DNA of 64,000 nucleotides, taken from NCBI GenBank assembly GCA_017305665.1, contig JAFKKH010000022.1, positions 62,001-126,000 of the forward strand, read 5' to 3'. Both the position numbers and the translations under genes were made by a program. A model generated the notes under the pieces. The model was given only the letters and a program-made list of their open reading frames with translations. It made no database searches and was not told the DNA's origin. This document shows positions 25,453 through 34,939 of the stretch, in pieces (positions within the stretch are counted from its first letter, which is position 1; every line of letters begins with the position of its first letter). This stretch comes from Hyphomicrobiales bacterium. GTDB lineage: Bacteria; Pseudomonadota; Alphaproteobacteria; Rhizobiales; Xanthobacteraceae.

Positions 25453-27396
25453 TCAATGTCCCTGAAGCAAGTGCGGCACCGCCAATGTGAACCACGGCTC
25501 GAAGGCGACCACCAGAACGCCGATAAGCAGCACGGCGAGATACGGCAGCATGGCGCGTCCGGTGTTCTCGAGCCGGCTCTCCGAGACCGTACAGCATACG
25601 TAGAAACCGATGCCGATCGGCGGAATGAAGATGCCGACGCCCATCGCGAGGATCATGATCATGCTGTAGTGGATGATGTCGATGCCGTACTGCGTCGCGA
25701 TCGGCATCAACAACGGTCCGAGAATGATCAAGGCCGGCAATCCTTCCAGCAGCGAGCCCACCACGATCAGAAGCACGATCGATCCGAGGATGAAGACGAC
25801 CTTGTTGTCTCCGACCGAATGCAGGATCAGGGCAAGATCGGCCGGCAGATTGGCCGCTGTGAGCGTCCACGCAAAGGAGAAGGCTGCTGCGATGATGAAC
25901 AGCACCATGCCCGCCAGCAGGCAGGACTCCACCGCGATCTGATAGAGGGCCTTGAGGTTGACCGCACGATAGATGGCGAACGCCAGTATGAGGCCGTACA
26001 GCACCGCGACGCTGGAGACTTCGGTGGGCGTGGCGACGCCGAAGCGGATGCCGACCACCATGATGACCGGCATCACCAGCGGCAACACCGCGCCGCCAGT
26101 TGCCCGCAGCAGTTCAGGCATCGTCGCGCGCGGCGCCGAGGGCATGTTGCTGCGGCGCGACAGCACATAGTTCAGAACCATCAGCAAAAGGGCGATGACT
26201 GCCGCCGGCATCAGGCCCGCAATGAACAGGGTGCCGATGGAAATCGGCGCGACCGAACCCAGCACCAACATGGCCAGGCTCGGCGGGATCGTTTCCGACA
26301 TTGCCGCGGATGAGGCCAGGACCGCGGCGCCTTGCTCGGGCTTGTAGCCCTGCCGCTGCAATTCGCGGCGCAGGACCGATCCGACAGCGACTACGTCGGC
26401 GATCTTCGAGCCCGAGATGCCCGAGACCATATAGATGGTGAGCACGACGACCTGCAGCAGACCCCCGCGCATGTGACCGACCAGCGTCATGGCGAAGCTT
26501 ACAAGGCGGAGGCTTATGCCGCCCTTTTCCATGATGAGGCCGGCCCAGATGAAGAACGGCAGTGTCAGCAGGATATAGTTGGTCGTTCCATCGAACGTGT
26601 TCTGTGCAACCGCGATCAGCGGCGCCACGCCGCTGATCATCAGGAACAACAGTGATCCCAACAACATCGCGAAACTGACGGGCAATCCCAGCAGGACCGC
26701 CGACAGGAACGCGATCAGCATCAGGCCGAGCGTGGCGCCATTGGTGAGATGGAGTGCAGGGACAACGCTTGCAGCATAGACGATGCCGATCAGCGCTGCG
26801 ACGGCGCACGCGGGAAGAATGATATCGCGGGATGCATAGACGAAAACGAGCCGCTCGATCGCGAATAGGACGGTGAGTATCAGCCCGACCGTCAACGGCA
26901 GTACCAGCCAGGCCGCGTTGATCTGCAGGATCGGTGTATTCGACGTCGCCGAGATCGAGAGCAGATCGAACGAAACGTCGCCGACCACAACCGCGGCGAC
27001 CAGGATCAGGAGGTCGACTCCGACCGCAAATGCGGTCCGCCAGCGTGGCGAGAATTTTCCGGTCAGGAATTCGACGGTGGTGTGGTGATTTGCGCGAAAC
27101 GCCAAGGCTCCGCCGACAAAGGCCGTGAGCGACAGGAACATCTTCGCGGCTTCGTCAGCCCACAGCACCGACTCGTCGAACCAGAAGCGCGACACGATTC
27201 CGACCAGGACGATCGCGAGTTGGATCACAAGTGCCGCGACGAGGATGGCGCGGCAAGCGATGTCGAGACCATTCAACGCGGCGCGAATTCGATCCACCGT
27301 CGGGCCGCGCCTGACGACGACAGCCTGCGATGGCACGGTCGCTCCGGATGTCATCGCAAGCTCGCCACCCGTCGGTGGCGAGAGCGCCTCATGCAT
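25453..27396 (-). CDS. TRAP transporter fused small and large permease subunits (DctQ-DctM)
   Basis: This 647-residue membrane protein joins a four-helix DctQ domain (about residues 35-215) to a twelve-helix DctM domain (about 216-647). The DctQ part has WADEAAKMFLSLTAFVGGAL; the DctM part has the typical LPFFIWAGLIMEKGGIS and IPPSLAMLVLGSVAPIS segments. Together with DctP it would import an organic acid driven by a sodium or proton gradient. Its start overlaps the 3' end of the binding-protein gene by 8 bases. Fused DctQM is known in several bacteria. Confidence 0.93.
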   Translation of the reverse strand: MHEALSPPTGGELAMTSGATVPSQAVVVRRGPTVDRIRAALNGLDIACRAILVAALVIQLAIVLVGIVSRFWFDESVLWADEAAKMFLSLTAFVGGALAFRANHHTTVEFLTGKFSPRWRTAFAVGVDLLILVAAVVVGDVSFDLLSISATSNTPILQINAAWLVLPLTVGLILTVLFAIERLVFVYASRDIILPACAVAALIGIVYAASVVPALHLTNGATLGLMLIAFLSAVLLGLPVSFAMLLGSLLFLMISGVAPLIAVAQNTFDGTTNYILLTLPFFIWAGLIMEKGGISLRLVSFAMTLVGHMRGGLLQVVVLTIYMVSGISGSKIADVVAVGSVLRRELQRQGYKPEQGAAVLASSAAMSETIPPSLAMLVLGSVAPISIGTLFIAGLMPAAVIALLLMVLNYVLSRRSNMPSAPRATMPELLRATGGAVLPLVMPVIMVVGIRFGVATPTEVSSVAVLYGLILAFAIYRAVNLKALYQIAVESCLLAGMVLFIIAAAFSFAWTLTAANLPADLALILHSVGDNKVVFILGSIVLLIVVGSLLEGLPALIILGPLLMPIATQYGIDIIHYSMIMILAMGVGIFIPPIGIGFYVCCTVSESRLENTGRAMLPYLAVLLIGVLVVAFEPWFTLAVPHLLQGH

Positions 27397-28399
27397 GTCC
27401 GGCTTCCTTCAGCACGGCATCGTAGAGATCCGCGCCGATGATGCTCTTGAACTGCGAGTAGACGCCGGCCGTCGCCTTGCGGTAGTCGTCGCGATTGGGC
27501 TCGACGAACGTCATGCCCTTGGCCTTGTAGCGCTGCGCGACTTCGTCGCTTTTCGCCGCGATCGTGGTTCGCCAATCCTTGGTCAGATTGACGCTCGCCG
27601 CCCGAACGGCCTCTTGGATTTCCTTCGGCAGCGCGTCGAACTTCGATTTGCTCGCCATCATCACACCGACGTTATAGACTTGGTTGGTGAGATTGATGGT
27701 GTTGACGATCTCGTCGTGCTTGGTGGCGGCAAGCGAAATCATGGGCGTTTCGACCGCATCGATCACGCGCTGCGACAGAGCCAGATAGACTTCGGTAATA
27801 TCGATCGCCACCGGGCTTGCGCCGAGCGCGCGGAACGTGGATGCGAAGATGGCTCCGGGCTGCACGCGGATTTTCAGCCCCTTCATGTCGGCCGGCTCCG
27901 GCGCTTTCTTGTTGATCGTGGAGACGACGCGCCAGGCCCAGTGACCGTAGCCGAGGCCGTAGATGCCCTTCGCCGGCAGCAGATCCAGCATCTTCTTGCC
28001 GGTCGGGCCGTCGAGCACGTGTTCCGCCGAGGCGGCGTCGGAAAACAGGAATGGCAGATCGACGACCTGGAATTGGGGAACGATGGTGTCGATAAATCCG
28101 GATGTGTGCGCGCAGAAATCGATGATGCCGGTCTGCAGGCCGGTCAGAATATTGGTGCCGCTGCCGAGTTGTCCGATGCTGAAGACCTGAATGTCGGCCG
28201 CGCCGGACGTGCGCTTCGAAACGTCCGCCGCGAAGCGCTTGAGCACGTCGTACAGCGGGTGGCTTTGTGTATCGGCAAAGGTCAGCTTCAATGTATGGGT
28301 CGGCGTCGTGGCCCAACCGGTGCGCCCCACGAAAGGCATCGCGATCGATGCTCCGAGGCCGGCCGCTCCGACTTGCAAAAGCTTGCGTCGTGCGATCAT
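27389..28399 (-). CDS. TRAP transporter solute-binding protein DctP-type
   Basis: This 336-residue periplasmic protein has a twin-arginine-like signal (ARRKLLQVGAAG at residues 3-14), suggesting Tat export. The mature part has the DctP family fold, with the GLKIRVQPG segment near residue 175 carrying the conserved Arg that binds the ligand's carboxylate. It binds an organic acid and presents it to the fused permease that follows. The permease start overlaps its 3' end, so the pair is translationally coupled. Confidence 0.92.
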   Translation of the reverse strand: MIARRKLLQVGAAGLGASIAMPFVGRTGWATTPTHTLKLTFADTQSHPLYDVLKRFAADVSKRTSGAADIQVFSIGQLGSGTNILTGLQTGIIDFCAHTSGFIDTIVPQFQVVDLPFLFSDAASAEHVLDGPTGKKMLDLLPAKGIYGLGYGHWAWRVVSTINKKAPEPADMKGLKIRVQPGAIFASTFRALGASPVAIDITEVYLALSQRVIDAVETPMISLAATKHDEIVNTINLTNQVYNVGVMMASKSKFDALPKEIQEAVRAASVNLTKDWRTTIAAKSDEVAQRYKAKGMTFVEPNRDDYRKATAGVYSQFKSIIGADLYDAVLKEAGHA

Positions 28400-28625
28400 G
28401 CGTTTCCCCTGTTTTATTATTGTCGTTCTTGATGCGATTTTGCGGGTGTTCCCTTACCACGGGTTCCCCGTCCTGCCTATCGCCGGATTTGCATGACGCA
28501 ATGACGGTGGCGAGTATCGTCACTCGATCGAACAGGAGTCTTCAATCCGCAGTGATTGCGGAGCGGACGCACCTTAAATTGCGCGGTGCACTATCGCGCG
28601 TGCGATGTGAAACGAAGCCGTCTGC

Positions 28626-28928
28626 TCAGCTTGGTCCGAACAAAAACTGACCGTCGTCGTCGAGGAACGAGCCCTTGCGCATGTAGAGCTGGCCGTTGGC
28701 GCCCACGAAGAACAGCGTATTCCGCGGAACCTTCTTCGCGCCTTTGAGCAGGCTGCCGGCATTGTTGGTGCCCATCTTGTAGGAGAAGAGCTTGCCGTCC
28801 TTGGTATAGCCGTAGCCCATGTCCCGCTCGAGCACCCATGGCGTCGGCGTGCTTTGGGCAAACACCGCGGTCGAGAGCATCGTCAGCGCGGTGGCGGCCA
28901 ATAGAGTTTTCATCGGTGATATCGTCAT
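28626..28928 (-). CDS. Small secreted protein of unknown function
   Basis: This 100-residue protein starts at 28928 with a strong GGAGGATGAA ribosome-binding site; the frame is open upstream but without support. It has a signal peptide that ends near AVFAQS (about residue 25). The mature part is short, Gly/Lys-rich and beta-forming (YGYTKDGKLFSYKMG). No domain was recognised. It lies 226 bases before the DctP gene on the same strand and is divergent from the next + strand gene. Confidence 0.7.
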   Translation of the reverse strand: MTISPMKTLLAATALTMLSTAVFAQSTPTPWVLERDMGYGYTKDGKLFSYKMGTNNAGSLLKGAKKVPRNTLFFVGANGQLYMRKGSFLDDDGQFLFGPS

Positions 28929-29280
28929 TTCATCCTCCCCCGAGGCATCTTGTCGGGCCCATCGCATGCGCCCTGATATTTGACGGTGCGGCACTTCGCG
29001 GCATTTCCGTCGCCACCGAGACCCGAATGCCTGATGTGAATCGGGTCGTGTCGCGATGCCCAATCTAGCGATCGTGGTTTTGAAGGAAAGCGCACTTCTG
29101 TCGCATACGGCTGCAGAGATGACTGCCGGTCGTAACGTTATGATGACGCTACATAATTCTGTCATGGCGGCGCGGGATCGTTCACCGGGCCGGCCGAAAG
29201 CCTTTCCCGCGTCCCGCATCGCCGCTATCTTCCCGATCCTGCAGACCGTCGGATCAAGGGCGGCAAGGGGACGATCAGGG
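28929..29280. other. Intergenic region between two divergent secreted-protein genes
   Basis: These 352 bases separate two divergent small secreted-protein genes and must hold both promoters. The + strand frame of the 29281 gene is open upstream to base 29056, but that extension has no signal-peptide or family features. A weak inverted repeat CCCGA/TCGGG lies near 29023-29046. Nothing else was recognised. Confidence 0.4.
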
Positions 29281-29763
29281 ATGATGCGCGCGTTGAAATT
29301 CAGTTTTGCTCTCAGTGTCCTCGCGATCCTGTGGTCACCCGTCGCCAGTCACGCCGACGAATTCAGGCTCAGCAACAACCAGCGGATTTCCTGCGGACGG
29401 GGTCTCAGCGCCGGCAAGCTCAACACCGCGACCTGCCGGTCCTATGCCTATCTGTTCGATATCAAGACGTCTGAATATTACCGCTGCACCGTGAGCCTTG
29501 CACTCACCCGCAACAACAAGGAGGTCCTGAACGTCCAGAGTGACGGGAGCTGCGAAAAGAAATTCCGGATTTTCGATACCGATTCCGATTATTCCTTCGA
29601 CGCCACCGAAACCGAGCCGCCGAATACCAACTCCTTCTTCGGCCAGGGCGGTTACGCGATATGGGCCAGCGACAACAACGCACGCAAGGTTCGCGGCTGC
29701 ATCATCATCAGCTCCGGACTGGGGTCTGACATCTCGAAGTGCGTTGACATGAAGTTCAAGTAG
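29281..29763 (+). CDS. Small secreted protein of unknown function
   Basis: This 160-residue protein starts at ATG 29281 with an N-terminal signal peptide ending near ASHADEF (residue ~24). The mature part has five Cys (for example ISCGRG, TATCRSY and YRCTVS), which suggests disulphide bonds in the periplasm. No domain family was recognised. The next gene, the TAXI binding protein, begins 156 bases later. Confidence 0.65.
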   Translation: MMRALKFSFALSVLAILWSPVASHADEFRLSNNQRISCGRGLSAGKLNTATCRSYAYLFDIKTSEYYRCTVSLALTRNNKEVLNVQSDGSCEKKFRIFDTDSDYSFDATETEPPNTNSFFGQGGYAIWASDNNARKVRGCIIISSGLGSDISKCVDMKFK

Positions 29764-29792
29764 CCGCGCGGTGCTGTAAACGCGCCCTCATC

Positions 29793-29805
29793 GTATACTC
29801 TATAC
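29793..29805. promoter_or_regulatory. Perfect inverted repeat, possible operator before the TAXI transporter
   Basis: GTATACTCTATAC is a perfect 5-3-5 inverted repeat in the 155-base gap between the secreted-protein gene and the TAXI binding-protein gene. Such GTATA/TATAC repeats are typical of GntR-family operators. No matching regulator gene is adjacent. Function is inference. Confidence 0.35.
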
Positions 29806-29918
29806 CACCGTCCAGAATGTTTTTCGTCGCACGTCGGCTGTTTCAAGGCCGGGCGGGTTGACCGCGGCGCGTCGCCCGTTCAACGTCCGCGTGCAGTAAC
29901 TGGGGAGAATAATAACTA

Positions 29919-30866
29919 ATGAAGTCCAAATTGATCGTTGCCGTCGCGTTGTCCACCATTGCCCTGTCGGCACCCGCTGCCCATGCGCAGAAATTCATCA
30001 ACGTGCTGACCGGCGGAACCTCCGGCGTCTACTATCCGCTCGGTGTCGCTATCGGAAAAATCTACAGCGACAAGATTCCCGATGTGAAAACCCAGGTCCA
30101 GGCCACCAAGGCTTCGGTCGAGAACCTCAACCTGCTGGAGCAGGGCCGGGGCGAGATTGCCTTCACGCTCGGCGATTCGCTGAAGGCGGCATGGGAGGGC
30201 GACGAGGAGGCCGGCTTCAAGAAGAAGCTGACCAAGCTGCGCACCATCGGCGCGATCTATCCGAACTACATCCAGATCGTCGCGACCGCCGAGAGCGGCA
30301 TCAAGACGTTGTCCGATCTCAAGGGCAAGACGCTCTCGGTCGGCGCGCCGAAATCCGGCACCGAGCTGAATTCGCGCGCGATCCTGAAAGCGGCTGGCAT
30401 GGATTACAAGGATCTCGGCAAGGTCGAGTACCTTCCGTTTGCCGAGTCGGTCGATCTGATGAAGAACCGGCAGCTCATGGCGACGCTTCAGTCGGCGGGC
30501 CTCGGCGTGGCCTCGCTCAAGGATCTCAGCAACTCCAGCGACATCAATGTCGTCTCGGTGCCGAAGGAGATTGTCGACAAGATCGGCCCGCCGTTCATTT
30601 CGGCGATCATTCCGGCCAACACCTACAAGGGGCAGGACAAGGACGTTCCCACCGCGGCGGTGGTGAATTACCTCGTCACCAGTTCGGCGGTATCCGACGA
30701 CCTTGCCTATCAGATGACGAAGCTGGTGTACGACTCGCTGCCCGATCTGGTCGCGGCGCATTCGGCCGCGCGGGGCATCAAGCTCGAGAATGCCGCACTG
30801 GGAAGTCCGGTGCCGATGCATCCGGGTGCCATTCGTTACTTCAAGGAAAAGGGCCTCATCAAGTAA
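29919..30866 (+). CDS. TAXI-family TRAP transporter solute-binding protein
   Basis: This 315-residue periplasmic protein has a signal peptide ending near AAHAQKF (residue ~24) and the TAXI-family opening FINVLTGGTSGVYYPLGVAI. TAXI proteins bind small acids such as glutamate or other carboxylates. The ATG is preceded by a good GGGGAG ribosome-binding site. It is followed by a strong intrinsic terminator and then the fused permease, so the binding protein may be made in excess over the permease, which is a common arrangement. Confidence 0.93.
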   Translation: MKSKLIVAVALSTIALSAPAAHAQKFINVLTGGTSGVYYPLGVAIGKIYSDKIPDVKTQVQATKASVENLNLLEQGRGEIAFTLGDSLKAAWEGDEEAGFKKKLTKLRTIGAIYPNYIQIVATAESGIKTLSDLKGKTLSVGAPKSGTELNSRAILKAAGMDYKDLGKVEYLPFAESVDLMKNRQLMATLQSAGLGVASLKDLSNSSDINVVSVPKEIVDKIGPPFISAIIPANTYKGQDKDVPTAAVVNYLVTSSAVSDDLAYQMTKLVYDSLPDLVAAHSAARGIKLENAALGSPVPMHPGAIRYFKEKGLIK

Positions 30867-30900
30867 GGCCCGTCACATCAGGCTTCTTTCAGGATCGGCA

Positions 30901-30934
30901 CGCCGGCGGGTCAAATCCGCCGGCGTTTATTTTT
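30901..30934 (+). terminator. Rho-independent terminator after the TAXI binding protein
   Basis: A nine-base perfect stem CGCCGGCGG / CCGCCGGCG with a seven-base loop is followed by TTTATTTTT. It lies between the binding protein and the permease gene. It probably acts as an attenuator that leaves the binding protein more abundant than the permease. Confidence 0.85.
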
Positions 30935-31069
30935 CGATGCAGACCGGCTGATCGCAGTTGTGAGTTCCGCCGCCGAATCGGCAAAATCACCGCAGAGCGG
31001 TTGAAATCGAGCGGAAGCTTTGAGACAAGGGCCTCGGGCCGGACATAATGTCCGATGAGGGGCTTTGAG

Positions 31070-33178
31070 ATGTTGCAGACGCAGGACGCCGCGGCGCCCG
31101 TCAAGGTCGAATTCGACAATTTCGAGCACGGCTTTCCCGAAGGATTCGGTCCCGGCGGCTGGGGACGGCTGGCCTATGCGATCGGCATCGCGTTCACGAT
31201 CTTCCAGCTCGTCATCGCGGCGTGGAACGTGCTGCCGAGCCAGGTGGTGCGGGGCGTTCACGTCGGCTTCCTGATCCTGATGACCTTCGGGCTGGTCGCC
31301 AATTTCACCGCGAAGAGCAACGCCGGCCGCGCCATGGGCTGGTTCATCGGCGGCATCGGCTTTCTGTGCGGCCTCTACCAGTGGATCTTCTACGCCGACC
31401 TGATCCTGCGCGACGGTGATCCGACCACGCTCGATCTGGTGGTCGGAACGCTGCTCGCGGTACTGATCTTCGAGGGTACCCGGCGGTTGATGGGTCTCGC
31501 GCTGCCGCTGATGTGCGGTGCCTGTATCGTCTACTGGTTCTTCGGCCAGTATCTTCCGGCGCCGTTCAATCATCGCGGCTATGCCTTCGATCAGATCGTC
31601 ACGCATCTCTCCTACGGCACCGAGGGTTTTTACGGCGTGCCGATCTACGTGTCCGCGACCTACATCTACCTCTTCATTCTGTTCGGCTCGTTCCTCGAGC
31701 GCGCCGGCATGATCCAGTTGTTCACAGACGTCGCGCTTGGCCTGTTCGGCCGCACTCGCGGCGGTCCGGCCAAGGTCGCGGTGTTCGCGTCGGGACTCAT
31801 GGGCACCATCTCCGGCTCCGGCGTGGCAAACGTCGTCACCGTCGGCCAGTTCACGATTCCGCTGATGATCAGGTTCGGCTACCGCCGCGCCTTCGCCGCC
31901 GGCGTCGAGGCCACTGCATCGATGGGCGGCCAGATCATGCCGCCGGTGATGGGCGCCGTGGCCTTCATCATGGCGGAGACGCTGGGGGTCGACTACTCCG
32001 TCGTCGTCAAGGCGGCGGTCATTCCCGCCGTTCTGTATTTCGCATCCGCCTTCTGGATGGTGCATCTCGAGGCCGGCAAGCATGGTCTCGTCGGCATGAG
32101 CCGTGCCGAGATTCCGAGCGCCTGGAAGGCGCTGGTCGATCGCTGGTATCTGGTGTTGCCGCTGATCGCACTGGTCTACATGCTGTTCGAAGGCTTCACC
32201 CCGCTCTACGCCGGCACCATGGGCCTGTCGTTGACGGTGGCGCTGATCCTCGGCGCCAGCATCGTGCTCGGCCTGCCCAATCAGGCCCTGCGCTATGTGT
32301 TCTGGATCGGGCTCGCGCTGATCGTCGGCGTGGTCTCGCGCAACGGTCTCGACATCGTGCCGGTGGCTTGCGTGATCGCGGGGCTCGTTGTGCTCAGCGC
32401 GCTGACGCGCGGCGGCCGTGCAACGCTGGTGGCGTGCCGTGACTCGCTCGCCGAAAGTGCCAAGTCGGCGATCACCGTCGGCATGGCCTGCGCCATCGTC
32501 GGCACCATCATCGGCATGATGACGCAAACCGGCGTCGGCACCGTGTTCGGCGGCTGGGTGATCGGGCTCGGTGCCAAGAGCCTGTTCCTGGCGCTGATCA
32601 TGACGATGCTGCTGTCGATCCTGCTCGGCACCGGCATCCCGACCATTCCGACCTACATCATCACGGCGTCGCTGGCGGCCCCCGCGCTCGCCAAGCTCGG
32701 CGTGCCGCTGATCGTCAGCCATATGTTCGCGTTCTATTACGGCATCATGGCCGACCTCTCGCCGCCGGTGGCGCTGGCGGCGCTGGCTGCGGCGCCGATC
32801 GCCAAGGAGAACCCGGACAAGATCGGCTGGGAGGCGATGCGCATCGCACTTGCGGGTTATGTGATCCCGTTCATCGCGGTGTATTCGCCGTCGCTGATGC
32901 TGCAGCCGGGCGATCCCGCGGCGGCCGAACTCGGATTCTACGGCGCGGTGGTCTACTCGACCGTCAAGGCGCTGATCTCGATCGGATTGTTCGGCATGGT
33001 GGCGATCGGCTACCTGTTCGCGCGCATGACGATCATGGAGCGTGTTCTTTCATTCCTTGCGGCGCTCTGCCTGCTCGGTGAATTCCAGTACAGCGACTGG
33101 GTCGGCTTCGTGCTGGCGATCCTGATCGTCGGCTGGCAGTGGCGGCAGCGGCCGTCGCCTGTGGCGGCCACGGCTTGA
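31070..33178 (+). CDS. TRAP transporter permease, 4TM/12TM fusion (TAXI system)
   Basis: This ~702-residue membrane protein carries the small-subunit helices at the N-terminus (about residues 40-150) and a large DctM-like domain after that. The conserved GLMGTISGSGVANVVTVGQF and GGQIMPPVMGAVAFIMAE segments are typical of TAXI-type fused permeases. ATG 31070 is preceded by GAGGGG at ideal spacing; an earlier ATG at 31055 is possible. It overlaps the DUF1850 gene at its 3' end and works with the binding protein upstream. Confidence 0.93.
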   Translation: MLQTQDAAAPVKVEFDNFEHGFPEGFGPGGWGRLAYAIGIAFTIFQLVIAAWNVLPSQVVRGVHVGFLILMTFGLVANFTAKSNAGRAMGWFIGGIGFLCGLYQWIFYADLILRDGDPTTLDLVVGTLLAVLIFEGTRRLMGLALPLMCGACIVYWFFGQYLPAPFNHRGYAFDQIVTHLSYGTEGFYGVPIYVSATYIYLFILFGSFLERAGMIQLFTDVALGLFGRTRGGPAKVAVFASGLMGTISGSGVANVVTVGQFTIPLMIRFGYRRAFAAGVEATASMGGQIMPPVMGAVAFIMAETLGVDYSVVVKAAVIPAVLYFASAFWMVHLEAGKHGLVGMSRAEIPSAWKALVDRWYLVLPLIALVYMLFEGFTPLYAGTMGLSLTVALILGASIVLGLPNQALRYVFWIGLALIVGVVSRNGLDIVPVACVIAGLVVLSALTRGGRATLVACRDSLAESAKSAITVGMACAIVGTIIGMMTQTGVGTVFGGWVIGLGAKSLFLALIMTMLLSILLGTGIPTIPTYIITASLAAPALAKLGVPLIVSHMFAFYYGIMADLSPPVALAALAAAPIAKENPDKIGWEAMRIALAGYVIPFIAVYSPSLMLQPGDPAAAELGFYGAVVYSTVKALISIGLFGMVAIGYLFARMTIMERVLSFLAALCLLGEFQYSDWVGFVLAILIVGWQWRQRPSPVAATA

Positions 33179-33561
33179 GCCTGTGTCTCATTTCCGCCGG
33201 CGCCACCAAGACGCTAGCGATTGCAGCCTTCACGCTGGTGTGGACCCATTCGATCGAGAAGATCGACTGGCAGGAGGATTGGCGCGTGACGCCGCGCGGG
33301 CTCGAACTGGTGGAGGCGCGCGTCAAGGGCTCGGGCGCCGGCATGGAGCCGCCGCCGGAGGCGCGGCTGGTGAACGGCTGGTTTCAGTGGCAACCGAAGC
33401 CGGTGCCGAGGCCGGAGGTCGTGCTCGGCAATTCCGGTCTGGCCGGTGAATGGCGGCTGTGTCGCGGCGGAAAGTGTCGTACGTTGTCGGACATTCTGGG
33501 GCACCCCGTGGGGGTTCACACCACAACGATGCGCGCGTGTGACCAACCCGTTCCTCGCTGA
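33139..33561 (+). CDS. DUF1850 domain protein of the TAXI TRAP system
   Basis: This ~140-residue protein matches DUF1850, with FTLVWTHSIEKIDWQEDW and the Glu/Pro-rich loop that follow in this family. DUF1850 genes are commonly found beside TAXI TRAP transporters and probably serve as accessory proteins. GTG 33139 lies inside the permease gene; a TTG at 33175 overlapping the permease stop is an alternative start. The N-terminal hydrophobic stretch suggests export or membrane attachment. Confidence 0.8.
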   Translation: MAAAAVACGGHGLSLCLISAGATKTLAIAAFTLVWTHSIEKIDWQEDWRVTPRGLELVEARVKGSGAGMEPPPEARLVNGWFQWQPKPVPRPEVVLGNSGLAGEWRLCRGGKCRTLSDILGHPVGVHTTTMRACDQPVPR

Positions 33562-33567
33562 GGCGCG

Positions 33568-34539
33568 ATGCGGATATTCTTTGCGGCGATGATGATCGGC
33601 GTGGTCGGAGCATCCGCGCCGGCATTGGCGCAGGACGCTCGCGCGGAAACCTGCGCGGTGGAGGGTGCGCAGTCGCCGGACGACGCGATCGTTGCTTGTG
33701 GGTTCGTGATCAATGCAGCGGGATCGACGGCGGCGGTGCGCCTGGACGCGTTGCTGGTGCGGGCGGAAATCCAGCGCCGGCTCGGTCGCCTCGATCCGGC
33801 GCTGCGGGATTGTGATGAAGCAATCCGGGTCGCTCCCCAGTCGGCGCAGGCCTTCGAACTGCGCGGCCGCGTTCGTACCGATGCGAAGCAATACGAGCAT
33901 GCGCTGGACGATTTCGACCGGGCCATCCGGTTGGACAAAAATCTGGCAAGTGCATTCGCGGGCCGTGCGGCGACATTCGGCCCGATGCGGCAGCATCGGC
34001 TCGCGGTGCGCGACTACACCGAAGCCATTCGCCTCGATCCGCGCAACACGCAACTGCTGGCCGATCGCGCGGCGGAGTACGTCAAGGTCCGGCGGATCGA
34101 TCTCGCGATCGACGACTGGACCACGGCCATCGGCCTCGAACCCAGGGTGGCCGGGAATTACGAAAGCCGTGGCAAACTTTACCTGCGCAACAATGCCTAT
34201 GCGCGGGCCATCGCCGACTTCGACGATGCGATCCGGCTCGAGCCGCGTGCGGCCTATTATCTCGATCGCGGCAATGCCTACAGTCTCAAGGGCGACCAGC
34301 GTCGAGCCATCGCCGATTTCGATGAGGCGATCCGGCTCAATCGGACCCTGGCGTTGGCCTACAACAACCGCGGCATGGCCTGGAAGATTCTTGGCGACAG
34401 GGTGCGGGCGCTGGCGGATTTCAAGGCGGCAGCCGAATTGCAGCCCGATCTCGAAATTGCGGTCGTGCACCGCAAGGAACTCGAGAAAGCGGCTCCGCCG
34501 CGCAGCGCCAAGCGGGTGGTGAGCGCCCGCAAGCCGTAG
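33568..34539 (+). CDS. Exported tetratricopeptide-repeat protein
   Basis: This 323-residue protein has a short signal peptide (cleavage near ALAQDA, residue ~22) and at least six TPR units, visible as repeated ALRDCDEAIR, ALDDFDRAIRLD, AVRDYTEAIRLD and AIADFDDAIRLE helices. TPR arrays bind other proteins; no enzyme domain is present. The gene starts 6 bases after the DUF1850 gene but is probably not part of the transporter. A shorter TPR paralogue lies at 37423-37941. Confidence 0.85.
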   Translation: MRIFFAAMMIGVVGASAPALAQDARAETCAVEGAQSPDDAIVACGFVINAAGSTAAVRLDALLVRAEIQRRLGRLDPALRDCDEAIRVAPQSAQAFELRGRVRTDAKQYEHALDDFDRAIRLDKNLASAFAGRAATFGPMRQHRLAVRDYTEAIRLDPRNTQLLADRAAEYVKVRRIDLAIDDWTTAIGLEPRVAGNYESRGKLYLRNNAYARAIADFDDAIRLEPRAAYYLDRGNAYSLKGDQRRAIADFDEAIRLNRTLALAYNNRGMAWKILGDRVRALADFKAAAELQPDLEIAVVHRKELEKAAPPRSAKRVVSARKP

Positions 34540-34561
34540 AGGGCGGCAAAAAATCCATTCC

Positions 34562-34680
34562 GTCATTCCGGGGCGCGAGTGCAGCGAGCGAACCCGGAAT
34601 CCATAACCCCAGTCTATCGATACTGCTGATGCAGGGGTTATGGATTCCCGACAGCCGCTGACGCGGCTTCGGGAATGACG
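34562..34680. repeat. Intergenic palindromic repeat, family A copy 1
   Basis: The element begins GTCATTCCGGG and ends GGGAATGAC. Inside it, GAATCCATAACCCC (34597-34610) is exactly repeated in inverted form at 34634-34647 with a 23-base loop. A second, longer copy with the same ends and inner arms lies at 60295-60465. Elements of this form are common between genes in Bradyrhizobium and relatives. Confidence 0.75.
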
Positions 34681-34939
34681 GAGAAAAATTCTCGCACCCA
34701 TGTCGGTCCGGGCTGTCCCCATTCGTCTGGAAGAAGAGCACCACACTCTGCAAACCGGATGGGACGCACGCCATGCAACTGTTATCGATGTATTCGGACC
34801 TTGACTGTCTTTGTCTGACCGCGCGCTGGATCGTGCTGCGGGTGTTTCCGCCGCGCTGACGGATTTGCGGATTTTACTCTCGCCCGGTTCAGGATACGTT
34901 GGCCGTTCAAACAATCATGACAAGTGAACGGAATTTCGG
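34681..34939. other. Intergenic remainder before the SDR gene
   Basis: No gene with family support lies here. A 28-codon frame starting at ATG 34773 and ending at 34859 encodes a hydrophobic peptide (MQLLSMYSDLDCLCLTARW...), which may be a leader peptide or chance. The promoter of the SDR gene must lie in this stretch; no clear core promoter was recognised. Confidence 0.3.

Noticed and set aside
30911-32722. A 603-codon frame opposite the TAXI permease
   Set aside because: It is antisense to a clear membrane protein gene and rich in His/Asp/Gln, as shadows of such genes are.
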